Assembly: GCA_963730405.1 (NCBI GenBank)
Contig: CAVSRW010000016.1
Span: 40,108 to 104,107, forward strand
Direction of reading: 5' to 3'
Source: Gaiellasilicea sp963730405
Lineage (GTDB): Bacteria; Actinomycetota; Thermoleophilia; Gaiellales; Gaiellaceae
DNA length: 64,000 bases
The position numbers and the translations under genes are program-made. Below are positions 1-7,270 of the stretch, one piece after another. The notes beneath the pieces are model-generated. The model had not been told where the DNA came from. It saw only the letters and a list, made by a program, of their open reading frames with translations, and did not search any database. How positions within the stretch are numbered: position 1 is the first letter of the stretch; every line of letters begins with the position of its first letter.

Positions 1-269
1 AGCCAGCGTGGCCGCTCGCCGCGCTCGCGCGCGCCGCGGGCGAACGCAATCCCGTCGTCGAGCAGCCGGATCCGCTCGAACTCCGGCGCCCGAGCGAGCT
101 CGTGCACGAGCGTCGCGCGCGACAGCGTGCCTTCGCGCAGCTTCGCGAGGGCTCGCTCACGTGCTTCCGGGTCCGGTTCGCGGCGCAGCACGAGGGCGAA
201 GGCGGCGTCGACGAAGTCCTCGTCGGAGCCCTCGGCCGCGCCCAGCCAGGCCCGCAGCTCGCCGCTCAC
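1..269 (-). CDS. Partial protein with DUF4214-like N-terminal domain (runs off left edge)
   Basis: Reading leftward from a GTG at 269, the frame stays open for 89 codons to the window edge. The GTGA start overlaps the TGA stop of the hydroxyacyl-CoA dehydrogenase gene by four bases, the usual coupling seen in this window. Residues about 18-70 contain RREPDPEARERALAKLREG and a later ELARAPEFERIR segment, which resembles the helical DUF4214 repeat found at the N-terminus of some secreted proteins, methyltransferases and glycosyltransferases. The catalytic or effector part, if any, lies outside the window, so the function cannot be assigned. Confidence 0.6.
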   Translation of the reverse strand, partial: MSGELRAWLGAAEGSDEDFVDAAFALVLRREPDPEARERALAKLREGTLSRATLVHELARAPEFERIRLLDDGIAFARGARERGERPRW

Positions 270-1099
270 GAATACGAGTAGAAGCCCTGGCCGGATTTCC
301 GGCCCAGCCGGCCCGCCTGGACGTACTGGCGCAGCAGCGGGCACGGCGCGTACTTCGGGTTCCCGAGTCCCTCGTGCAGCACCTCCATGATCGCGACGCA
401 CGTGTCGAGCCCGATCAGATCGGCGAGCGCAAGCGGCCCCATCGGGTGGGCGAAGCCGAGCTTGGCGATCGTGTCGATCGCCTCCGGCTCCGCGACTCCC
501 TCCAGCAGCGCGTACGCCGCCTCGTTGATGAACGGCATCAGGATCCGGTTCGAGACGAAGCCGGGAAAGTCGTTCGCCTGCGCCGGCACCTTGCCGAGAT
601 CCTCGGCGAGCGCCGTGATCGCGGCCGCGGTCTCGTCCGACGTCTGGACGGCGCGGATCACCTCGACGAGCTTGAGCACCGGGACGGGATTGAAGAAGTG
701 CATCCCGATCACGCGGTCGGGCCGCCCGGTCACGGCGGCGAGCGACGTGATCGGGATCGAGGAGGTGTTCGAGGCGAGCACCGCGCCATCGGGCAGCACC
801 TCGTCCGCGCGACGGAAGAGATCCTCCTTCACAGCCGCGTCCTCGACCACGGCCTCGATCAGGAGGTCGGCCGGGACGAGGTCGTCGACGGCCGACACGC
901 GGCCCAGCACGTCGTCCGGATCCGGCCCGCCCTTCTCGGCCAGCTTCTCGAGGCTCTTCCGCATCGCCGCGATGCCCCGCTCGGTCGCGCCCGGAGCGGC
1001 ATCGTGGAGGGAGACGCGGCGTCCGGAGCCCGCGACGACCTGGGCGATCCCGCCCCCCATCTGGCCCGCGCCGACGACGAGGACGTGCTCGAACTCCAT
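266..1099 (-). CDS. hbd: 3-hydroxybutyryl-CoA dehydrogenase
   Basis: A 277-aa NAD(P)-dependent 3-hydroxyacyl-CoA dehydrogenase, the usual length of the short single-subunit family. It oxidises 3-hydroxyacyl-CoA to 3-ketoacyl-CoA (or the reverse) in beta-oxidation or butyrate metabolism in the cytosol. The N-terminal Rossmann fold shows the dinucleotide motif VVGAGQMGGGIAQ at residues 7-19; ASNTSSIPIT and the family signature HFFNPVPVLKLVEV follow in mid-protein, and the C-terminal helical domain starts around SNRILMPFINEA. The ATG at 1099 was chosen because it puts the glycine-rich motif at its normal distance from the start; the open frame upstream is antisense to the GNAT gene. A thiolase gene lies 1 kb upstream on the same strand, fitting the same pathway. 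The exact chain-length preference cannot be read from sequence. Confidence 0.93.
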   Translation of the reverse strand: MEFEHVLVVGAGQMGGGIAQVVAGSGRRVSLHDAAPGATERGIAAMRKSLEKLAEKGGPDPDDVLGRVSAVDDLVPADLLIEAVVEDAAVKEDLFRRADEVLPDGAVLASNTSSIPITSLAAVTGRPDRVIGMHFFNPVPVLKLVEVIRAVQTSDETAAAITALAEDLGKVPAQANDFPGFVSNRILMPFINEAAYALLEGVAEPEAIDTIAKLGFAHPMGPLALADLIGLDTCVAIMEVLHEGLGNPKYAPCPLLRQYVQAGRLGRKSGQGFYSYS

Positions 1100-1123
1100 G
1101 GCGGCAGAGGCTAACGTCAACCC

Positions 1124-1633
1124 ATGGTCACCGTGCGGCTGGCTGCGGCGGACGACGCGGACGCCATCGGCCGGATCCAGGTCGAGAGCTGGCGTGCGGC
1201 CTACACGGGACTGATGGCCGAGGAGGCGATCGAGGGCTTCGACGTCGCCGAGCGGCAGCGCCTCTGGCGCGAGGGGCTCTCCCGCGCACCACGGCCGGGG
1301 AGCGCCACGTTCGTGGTCGAGGAGGCGGGCGAGGTGGTCGGCTTCGCGAGCGTCGGTGCGTCCCGCGAGGCGGACGCCGACGCCGAGGCCGAGCTCTACG
1401 CCATCTACCTCCACCCGAACCGCTGGGGCCGCGGGATCGGGCGTGCGCTCCTCCGGCGGGCGGAGGACTCGATGCGCGCCTCGGGCTTCCGGGAGGCGAT
1501 CCTCTGGGTGCTGGAGGGCAACGAGCGCGGCGAGCGCTTCTACCGGGCCGCGGGCTGGGAGCAGGACGGCCGCAAGGTCGACACGTTCCAGGGCGCGCCG
1601 GTGACGGAGCTGCGCTACCGCAAGCGCCTGTAG
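1124..1633 (+). CDS. GNAT family N-acetyltransferase
   Basis: A 169-aa single-domain GNAT protein transferring an acyl group from acyl-CoA to an unknown amine. Motif C/D beta strands are near the N-terminus (VTVRLAAADDADAIGRI), motif A with the CoA pyrophosphate loop is ELYAIYLHPNRWGRGIGRAL (RGIGRA), and motif B near the C-terminus contains NERGERFYRAAGWEQDG. The ATG at 1124 is divergent from the dehydrogenase start at 1099, leaving a 24-bp shared promoter region. The 3' end overlaps the convergent TIMP-like gene by 19 bp. Substrate is unknown. Confidence 0.88.
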   Translation: MVTVRLAAADDADAIGRIQVESWRAAYTGLMAEEAIEGFDVAERQRLWREGLSRAPRPGSATFVVEEAGEVVGFASVGASREADADAEAELYAIYLHPNRWGRGIGRALLRRAEDSMRASGFREAILWVLEGNERGERFYRAAGWEQDGRKVDTFQGAPVTELRYRKRL

Positions 1634-2097
1634 CGCCGGGTGCGGCGCACCAGCAGGAAGGCGCCGAGGCCCAGCACGAGGACGCCGACGACGATGCCAC
1701 CGACGTTGACGGGCGGCAGGGTGTTGTCCTCGACGTTCGTCAGCGCGAGGAAGTCGGCCGGTTCGACCTGCGAGCAGAGGCCTGCGCGCCAGAGCTCGCC
1801 GTCGCGCTCGAGCAGCAGCCCCGTCCGCTCCCCCACACCGAGCTCGATCCCGCACGAGGCGCCGTCGCGCGCGGTCACGACCTCGATCCGGTTGTCGATG
1901 TCGCCCTTGTAGACCTGTTCGACCCGGAAGAGCAGGAGCACGGACGTTCCGGTCGAGCGGCGCTCGAGCACCGTGCCGACGATCGCGCCGTCCGCCTGCG
2001 GAAGGTCGCGTTCGAGGTCGACCGGGGCGCAGGTGCAGGCGTACGCCTCCGCGGCCGCGGCCAGCGAGAGCACCGCGAGGGCGACGAGCGTGCGCAT
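1615..2097 (-). CDS. Membrane-anchored secreted protein with TIMP/NTR-like N-terminus
   Basis: A 160-aa exported protein. Residues 1-20 form a signal peptide ending AEAYA; cleavage there would leave a mature protein beginning CTCAPVDLERDLPQADGAIV. The Cys-x-Cys start followed by a GAIVGTVLERR strand is the layout of tissue inhibitor of metalloproteinase (TIMP/netrin-like) domains, an OB fold. Two further cysteines (ASCGIELG and GLCSQV) could form disulfides. Residues about 130-152 are a transmembrane segment followed by a basic tail (RRTRRYRRLR), so the domain would face outside, held by a C-terminal anchor. It is 16 bp downstream of the thiolase gene on the same strand. Family assignment is by motif only; inhibitor activity is not shown. 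Confidence 0.72.
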   Translation of the reverse strand: MRTLVALAVLSLAAAAEAYACTCAPVDLERDLPQADGAIVGTVLERRSTGTSVLLLFRVEQVYKGDIDNRIEVVTARDGASCGIELGVGERTGLLLERDGELWRAGLCSQVEPADFLALTNVEDNTLPPVNVGGIVVGVLVLGLGAFLLVRRTRRYRRLR

Positions 2098-2113
2098 CGC
2101 CGCCAGGGTAGTT

Positions 2114-3265
2114 CTAGACCTCGATCAGGAGCGCGTCGCCCTGGCCGCCGCCGGAGCAGATCGCCGCGAGGCCGAGCCCACCGCCGTTGCGCCGCAGCTC
2201 GTGCACCATCGTCCCCACGATCCGGCCGCCGGAGGCGCCGATCGGGTGTCCGAGCGCGACCGCGCCGCCGTTCACGTTCACGATCTCCTCGTCGGCGCCG
2301 AGCAGCCGCGTCGAGTTGAGGGCGACCGAGGAGAAGGCCTCGTTGATCTCGACCCGCTTGACGTCGTCGATCGTCTTCCCCGCCTTCTCGAACGCCTTCG
2401 CGGCCGCGTTGGCCGGGGTGCGGACGAGGTACGCGAACTCGTCCGCGACCCAGCCCTGCGAGACGATCGTGGCCAGGGGCTCGAGCCCGCGCCGCTTGGC
2501 GAACTCCTCGGAGGTGACGATCACACACGAGGCGCCGTCGTTGACGCCGGGCGCGTTGCCGGCGGTCGTCGTCCCCTCCGGGTCGAAGACCGGCTTGAGC
2601 TTCGCGAGCGACTCGAGCGTCGTGTCGCGGCGTACGGCCTCGTCGGCGGTCACGTCCCCGACCGGCACGATCTCGTCCTCGAAGCGACCCCCGTCCTGGG
2701 CCGCGACGGCGCGCTGCTGGGAGCGGAGAGCCCACGCGTCCTGCTCGTCGCGGCTGATCCCGAGCTCGCGCGAGACCATCGAGTTGTGCTCGACCATGTG
2801 CATCGAGTCGTAGGCGTCCGTGAGGCCGTCGAGGATCATCGAGTCGAGCAGCTCGCCGTGGCCGAGCCGGTAGCCGAAGCGCGCCTTGCGGAGCAGATAG
2901 GGCGCGTTCGACATCGACTCCATTCCGCCCGTGACGATCACCTCTGCGTCGCCGGCTCTGATCATCGCGTCGGCGATCTGGACCGCGCGGATCGACGACG
3001 CGCACACCTTGTTGATCGTGTCGGCGGGCGTCTCCTTCGGGAGTCCGGCGCCGATCGCGGCCTGCCGCGCGGGCGCCTGGCCGGCGCCGCCCTGGAGCAC
3101 CTGCCCCATGATCGTGTACTCCGGCTCCCGCGCCTCGAGGCCGATCCGCTCCATTGCGGCGCGGATCACGATCGAGCCGAGCTCGGTCGCCTGGTGACCG
3201 GCGAGGCCGCCGCCGAGCTTGCCGAAGGGCGTGCGGACGGCGGAGACGATCACGGCGCGAGACAT
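2114..3265 (-). CDS. Acetyl-CoA C-acetyltransferase (thiolase)
   Basis: A 383-aa thiolase II-type enzyme, normal family length, condensing two acetyl-CoA or cleaving 3-ketoacyl-CoA. The nucleophilic cysteine is in NKVCASSIRAVQ (residue about 88), followed by GGMESMSNAPYLL. The C-terminal half has EINEAFSSVAL, the histidine loop GGAVALGHPIGASGGR, and the second active cysteine in AAICSGGGQGDALL. It starts at ATG 3265, nine bases after the M42 peptidase stop, and shares a strand with the 3-hydroxyacyl-CoA dehydrogenase further on, consistent with short-chain fatty acid or polyhydroxyalkanoate metabolism. Confidence 0.95.
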   Translation of the reverse strand: MSRAVIVSAVRTPFGKLGGGLAGHQATELGSIVIRAAMERIGLEAREPEYTIMGQVLQGGAGQAPARQAAIGAGLPKETPADTINKVCASSIRAVQIADAMIRAGDAEVIVTGGMESMSNAPYLLRKARFGYRLGHGELLDSMILDGLTDAYDSMHMVEHNSMVSRELGISRDEQDAWALRSQQRAVAAQDGGRFEDEIVPVGDVTADEAVRRDTTLESLAKLKPVFDPEGTTTAGNAPGVNDGASCVIVTSEEFAKRRGLEPLATIVSQGWVADEFAYLVRTPANAAAKAFEKAGKTIDDVKRVEINEAFSSVALNSTRLLGADEEIVNVNGGAVALGHPIGASGGRIVGTMVHELRRNGGGLGLAAICSGGGQGDALLIEV

Positions 3266-3274
3266 GACCTGAAT

Positions 3275-4285
3275 CTACCGGGCGTACGTCTCGTCCGGCC
3301 GCACCCGCATGACGAACGCGGTCAGGAGCCGGATGCAGGCCTCGAGGTCGGCGAGCTCGGCGATCTCGATCGGCGAGTGCATGTTCCGGAGCGGGATCGA
3401 GACGAGCCCCGTCGGAATGCCCTCGCGCGAGGCGAAGGTGACGTCGGCATCCGTGTACGTCTTCATCCCGGTCTCGATCGTGTGCGGGATTCCCTCCTCG
3501 CGGGCCGCTTCGACGAGGAGCTCGAGCACACGCGGATTGACGGCGGGGCCGCGGAAGATGGCGGGGCCGCCGCCGAGGACGTGATGCCCGCCGGTACTCG
3601 CGTCGTCGCCGGGCACGTCGGTGGCATACGTGACGTCGATCGCGATCGCCACGTCCGGACGGACGGCGTGGGCCGCGGCCTGGGCGCCGAACGCGCCGAG
3701 CTCTTCCTGGGCGGCCGCGATCACGGCGACGTTCGCCCCCTCGGCGCGCCGCAGCGTCTCGAGCGCGACGTACACGCCGGCCCGGTCGTCGAGCGACCGC
3801 GACGCGACGCGCCCGTTCGCGAGCTCGACCGGCTGCGCGAGAACGACGAGCGGGTCGCCCGGCGAGACGAGCGAGCGCGCCTGCTCCGCGTCCTTCGCGC
3901 CGATGTCGACGTAGAGCTGCTTCCAGTCGACCTTCTCGTTGTCCTTGATCCTCCGCGCGATCACGCCCGGGACGACGCCGTTCGACGTCTTGATCTCGAC
4001 GCGCTGCCCGTAAGCGACGTTCGCGCGCCACCTGCCGAGCTGGTGCACGGCGATCAACGCGTCCTCTCCGATGTGTGCCACCGCGGCGCCGATCACGTCC
4101 AGGTGCGCGACGAGCGCGAGCAGCGGCCCGTCGCCGCGCCGGCGCGCGACCAGGTTGCCGACCGAGTCCGTCTCGATCTCGGCCACGTCGCCGACCGCGT
4201 CGCGGACCGTGTCGAACGCGAGGTGCTCGTGCCCGGAGGGCCCGTGGGCGCGCAGGAGTGCGTCGAGCATGGCCGGAAGCGGCAT
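3275..4285 (-). CDS. M42 family metallopeptidase (glutamyl/deblocking aminopeptidase type)
   Basis: A 336-aa co-catalytic metallopeptidase of family M42, which forms large cytosolic tetrahedral particles and trims peptides. Metal ligands and catalytic residues are recognisable: His-Asp in LVAHLDVIG, bridging Asp in SLDDRAGVYVALE, general-base Glu-Glu in AAAQEELGAFGA, Asp in IAIDVTYATD, and the last His in LRNMHSPIEIAEL. An apical insertion domain (about residues 75-160) separates the first two, as in the family. Its ATG at 4285 is 38 bp from the divergent trpE start. It heads the minus-strand run that continues into the thiolase gene; a metabolic link is not evident. Confidence 0.9.
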   Translation of the reverse strand: MPLPAMLDALLRAHGPSGHEHLAFDTVRDAVGDVAEIETDSVGNLVARRRGDGPLLALVAHLDVIGAAVAHIGEDALIAVHQLGRWRANVAYGQRVEIKTSNGVVPGVIARRIKDNEKVDWKQLYVDIGAKDAEQARSLVSPGDPLVVLAQPVELANGRVASRSLDDRAGVYVALETLRRAEGANVAVIAAAQEELGAFGAQAAAHAVRPDVAIAIDVTYATDVPGDDASTGGHHVLGGGPAIFRGPAVNPRVLELLVEAAREEGIPHTIETGMKTYTDADVTFASREGIPTGLVSIPLRNMHSPIEIAELADLEACIRLLTAFVMRVRPDETYAR

Positions 4286-4323
4286 TGCGCAGAGTCTAGG
4301 GCGGCCGCTACCGTCGCCCGACC

Positions 4324-5544
4324 GTGAGCATCACGACGGATCTGCTGACGCCGCTCGGCGCGTACCTCCGGCTCCGGGAGGGAGCGTCGGCGAGCTTCCT
4401 GCTCGAATCGGTCGAGCAGGGGCGGCTCGGTCGCCACTCCTTCATCGGCTCGGGCACGCGGTTGGTCACGTTCGAGCAGGCGGAGACGCTCGACGTCCCC
4501 GTGGTGGGCTTCCTCGCCTACGACCACGTCGCGAAGCTCGAGCCGACGGTGGAGCTCCCCGCCGACGGCCCCGACCTCCCGGAGAGCCGCTTCGTCGTCG
4601 CTGAGACCCTCGTCCGCTTCGACCACGGGAGCGGCACCGCCGAGGTCGTCGCCGGCGACGCGGACGCGATCGCCGCGCGGCTCGAAGGGGAGCTTGTGTT
4701 TCAGAAACACAATCCCCCCTCGGAGCGCTCAACCATGCGGCGCACGCCCGACCAGGCCACGTACGAAGAGGGCGTGTCCCGGATCCGCGAATACATCCGG
4801 GCCGGGGACGCCTTCCAGGTCGTCCTCTCGCAGCGCGCGGAGCGGCCGACGTCCGCCTCCGCGGTCGAGCTCTACCGGGCGCTGCGCCGCGTCAACCCGT
4901 CGCCGTACCTCTTCCTGCTCGAGCTGGGCGACGTCTCGCTGGTCGGCTCGAGCCCCGAGACGCTCGTCAAGTGCGAGGACGGGCGGGCCAGCCTCAACCC
5001 GATCGCAGGCACCACGCACCCCGGAGAGGGCGACGCCGAGCGCCTGCTCGCCTCCGAGAAGGACCGTGCGGAGCACGTGATGCTCGTCGACCTCGGCCGC
5101 AACGACCTCTCGCGGGTCTGCCTACCCGGCAGCGTCGAGGTCGCGCGCTACCTCGAGCCGGAGCGCTTCTCCCATGTGACGCACCTCGTCTCGGAAGTCG
5201 TCGGCGAGCTGCGCGCCGACGTGTCGCCGTACGACCTCCTCCGCGCCTGCTTTCCGGCCGGCACGGTCTCCGGGGCACCGAAGGTGCGCGCGATGCAGAT
5301 CGTCTCGGAGCTCGAGGGGTACCGCCGCGGGCCCTATGCGGGCGCAGTCGGCTACGTCCTGCCGGGCGGAACGATGGACACCTGCATCGCGATCCGGACG
5401 ATCGTCCTGCGCGACGGCGTCGCCCGGCTGCAGGCGGGCGCGGGCATCGTGGCAGACTCGGATCCGGCCGCCGAGCACCAGGAGTGTCTTTCGAAGCTCG
5501 CCGCGCTCGAAGCCGCGATCGACCTGGCGGAGGAGCAACGATGA
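4324..5544 (+). CDS. trpE: Anthranilate synthase component I
   Basis: A 406-aa chorismate-binding enzyme that aminates chorismate to anthranilate using ammonia from TrpG. The N-terminal domain carries ASFLLESVEQGRLGRHSFIG, including the LLES element of the tryptophan feedback site. The catalytic domain shows LNPIAGTTHPGEGDAE, LVDLGRNDLSRV, CFPAGTVSGAPKVRAMQIV and AGAGIVADSDPAAEHQE. At 406 aa it is shorter than typical TrpE (about 490-520 aa), mainly in the N-terminal domain, but no core motif is missing. It starts at GTG 4324 only 38 bp from the divergent peptidase, so any leader must be very short. First gene of the trp operon. Confidence 0.95.
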   Translation: MSITTDLLTPLGAYLRLREGASASFLLESVEQGRLGRHSFIGSGTRLVTFEQAETLDVPVVGFLAYDHVAKLEPTVELPADGPDLPESRFVVAETLVRFDHGSGTAEVVAGDADAIAARLEGELVFQKHNPPSERSTMRRTPDQATYEEGVSRIREYIRAGDAFQVVLSQRAERPTSASAVELYRALRRVNPSPYLFLLELGDVSLVGSSPETLVKCEDGRASLNPIAGTTHPGEGDAERLLASEKDRAEHVMLVDLGRNDLSRVCLPGSVEVARYLEPERFSHVTHLVSEVVGELRADVSPYDLLRACFPAGTVSGAPKVRAMQIVSELEGYRRGPYAGAVGYVLPGGTMDTCIAIRTIVLRDGVARLQAGAGIVADSDPAAEHQECLSKLAALEAAIDLAEEQR

Positions 5545-5708
5545 CGGATGACCAGCAGCACGCGATGGCGCGACGCTCGCGGCGCACGGCCGGAGGGGAT
5601 AGTGCGCAAGCACAGACCCGGAGAGCCGGGTGGCGCGAGCGGCGCGAGCCTTTCGCGGAGCCCGGCTCCGCCGGGTGGGAGCGAAAGGCGGCCAGCGCAT
5701 GCTGCTGA
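5541..5708 (+). CDS. Possible 55-aa linker ORF between trpE and trpG
   Basis: An ATG overlaps the trpE stop (ATGA at 5541) and the frame stays open for 55 codons to a TGA at 5706-5708, ten bases inside trpG. The product would be Arg-rich (MARRSRRTAGG near the start), with two Trp codons (GWRERREPF and GWERKAASACC). No homology is recognised, and an open frame of this length is common by chance at this GC content. It is listed because both ends are placed for translational coupling and because it spans the strong hairpin at 5648-5689. Low confidence that it is a real protein. Confidence 0.22.
   Translation: MTDDQQHAMARRSRRTAGGDSAQAQTRRAGWRERREPFAEPGSAGWERKAASACC
5648..5689 (+). promoter_or_regulatory. 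Strong hairpin directly upstream of trpG
   Basis: Inverted repeat GCCTTTCGC / GCGAAAGGC enclosing a second stem GGAGCCCGGC / GCCGGGTGGGA with a TCC loop; it ends nine bases before the trpG ATG at 5699. In an operon where all other genes overlap, a 154-nt spacer containing this structure may act as an RNA processing, attenuation or translation-control element. No T-run follows, so a classic terminator is less likely. Confidence 0.5.
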
Positions 5709-6259
5709 TGCTCGACAACTACGACTCATTCACCTACAACCTCGTCCACCTGTTCGAGGAGCTCGGTGCCGAGGTGCAGGTGTTCCGGAACGACGCGATC
5801 ACACCCGACGAGGCGGAGGCGCTCGCTCCGAGCCATCTCGTCGTCTCCCCCGGGCCGGGGCGCCCGGAGGACGCGGGCGTCTCCGTCGAGCTGATCCGCC
5901 GGCTCGGGCCGACGGTGCCGACCCTCGGCGTGTGCCTCGGGCACCAGGCGATCGTGGCGGCATTCGGCGGCGAGGTCGGACAGGCGAAGGCGCTCCTGCA
6001 CGGCAAGTCCTCACCGGTCGAGCACGACGGCAAGGGCGTCTTCACGGACCTGCCCAGCGGCTTCGACGCCGGCCGCTACCACTCGCTCGCCGCGCTCCGC
6101 GTCCCCGACGACCTCGAGGTGACGGCTCGCACGCCGGACGGCGAGGTGATGGGCGTCCGGCACCGCGCCCTCCCGATCGAGGGCGTGCAGTTCCACCCCG
6201 AGTCGGTGCTGACCCCGCTCGGACCGCGACTCGGCCGGAACTTCCTGGAGCGACGGTGA
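5699..6259 (+). CDS. trpG: Anthranilate synthase component II (glutamine amidotransferase)
   Basis: A 186-aa class I glutamine amidotransferase supplying ammonia to TrpE. The N-terminus LLMLDNYDSFTYNLVHLF is typical. The oxyanion region is VVSPGPGRPEDAG, the catalytic Cys is in LGVCLGHQAIVAAFGG, and the His-Glu pair is in IEGVQFHPESVLTP. The start at ATG 5699 gives normal length; the frame is open further upstream, but that part is the hairpin and shows no family similarity. The stop overlaps the trpD GTG by four bases (GTGA). Confidence 0.95.
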   Translation: MLLMLDNYDSFTYNLVHLFEELGAEVQVFRNDAITPDEAEALAPSHLVVSPGPGRPEDAGVSVELIRRLGPTVPTLGVCLGHQAIVAAFGGEVGQAKALLHGKSSPVEHDGKGVFTDLPSGFDAGRYHSLAALRVPDDLEVTARTPDGEVMGVRHRALPIEGVQFHPESVLTPLGPRLGRNFLERR

Positions 6260-7270
6260 TCCAGGAGGCGCTCGCCGACCTCCTGGACGGGAAGGAGCTC
6301 GGGCGGTCGCGCAGCCGCGAGGTGATGGGCGAGATCATGCGCGGCGAGGCGACGCAGGCCCAGATCGGCGGCTTCCTCGTCGCGCTCCGCCTCAAGGGCG
6401 AGACGGCCGACGAGATCGCCGGCTGCGCCGAGGCGATGCGGGAGCACGTCCTGCCCGTGCGGCCGCAGCGCGACGACCTGGTCGACACCGCCGGCACCGG
6501 CGGCGACGGCGCCGGCACGCTCAACATCTCGACGGCGGCCGCGATCGTGGCGGCGGCGGCCGGGGCCGGCGTCGCGAAGCACGGCAATCGCGCCGTCTCG
6601 TCGGCGTCCGGCTCGGCGGACGTGCTCGAGGAGCTCGGCTTCCGCCTCGAGCAGCCCCCGGAGCGGATCGCGCAGTCGATCGACGAGCTCGGCTTCGGCT
6701 TCATGTTCGCCCCCTCGCACCATCCCGCGATGCGCCACGCGGCGCCCGTCCGCCGCGAGCTCGCCGCGCGTACCGTGTTCAACGTGCTCGGCCCGCTCAC
6801 GAACCCCGCCGGCGCGCGCGCCCAGGTGATCGGCGTCTACGCGAAGCCGCTCGTGCGCACGATCGCCGACGTGCTCGCGCAGCTCGGAGCACGGCGGGCC
6901 TTCGTCGTCCACGGTGCCTACGGAATCGACGAGCTCTCGCCCGCCGGCCCGAACGACGTCTGCGAGGTCGTCGACGGCGACGTCCGCGAGCGAATGATCG
7001 ACCCGCTCGACCTGGGCGTGGCGCGCTGCGACCCGGACGAGCTGCGCGGCGGCACTCCCGCCGAGAACGCCGCCGCGATCAGGGAGGTGTTCGCGGGAGC
7101 GGACGGTGGCCGGCGCGACGCGATCCTGCTCAACGCCGCGGGCGCGATCGCGGCCGCCGGCCATGCTGCGGATCTGCGCGGAGGCGCTCGAGCTCGCGCG
7201 AACGGCGATCGATTCCGGCGCTGCGGCGAGCCGCCTGGACGAGCTGGCGAGGTTCACGCATGCGGTTTAG
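6256..7270 (+). CDS. trpD: Anthranilate phosphoribosyltransferase (single frameshift near C-terminus)
   Basis: Transfers phosphoribose from PRPP to anthranilate. Visible motifs are the PRPP loop DTAGTGGDGAGTLNIST, KHGNRAVSSASGSADVLEEL and MFAPSHHPAMRHAAPVRREL. The frame from GTG 6256 is normal to about base 7180 (NAAGAIAAAGHAADLR), then runs into an arginine-rich non-homologous tail that would continue inside trpC. Removing one G near 7180-7181 restores the expected ending EALELARTAIDSGAAASRLD and a TAG at 7268-7270, giving about 337 aa and an 11-base overlap with trpC. The break is probably a sequencing error; if real, the last 30 residues are replaced. Confidence 0.9.

Noticed and set aside
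4286..4323. A trp attenuator or T-box before trpE
   Set aside because: Only 38 bp separate trpE from the divergent peptidase start, too short for either.
7170..7270. Programmed frameshifting in trpD
   Set aside because: No slippery heptamer or following pseudoknot was seen, and similar one-base gains occur in many unrelated genes here, so an error is simpler.
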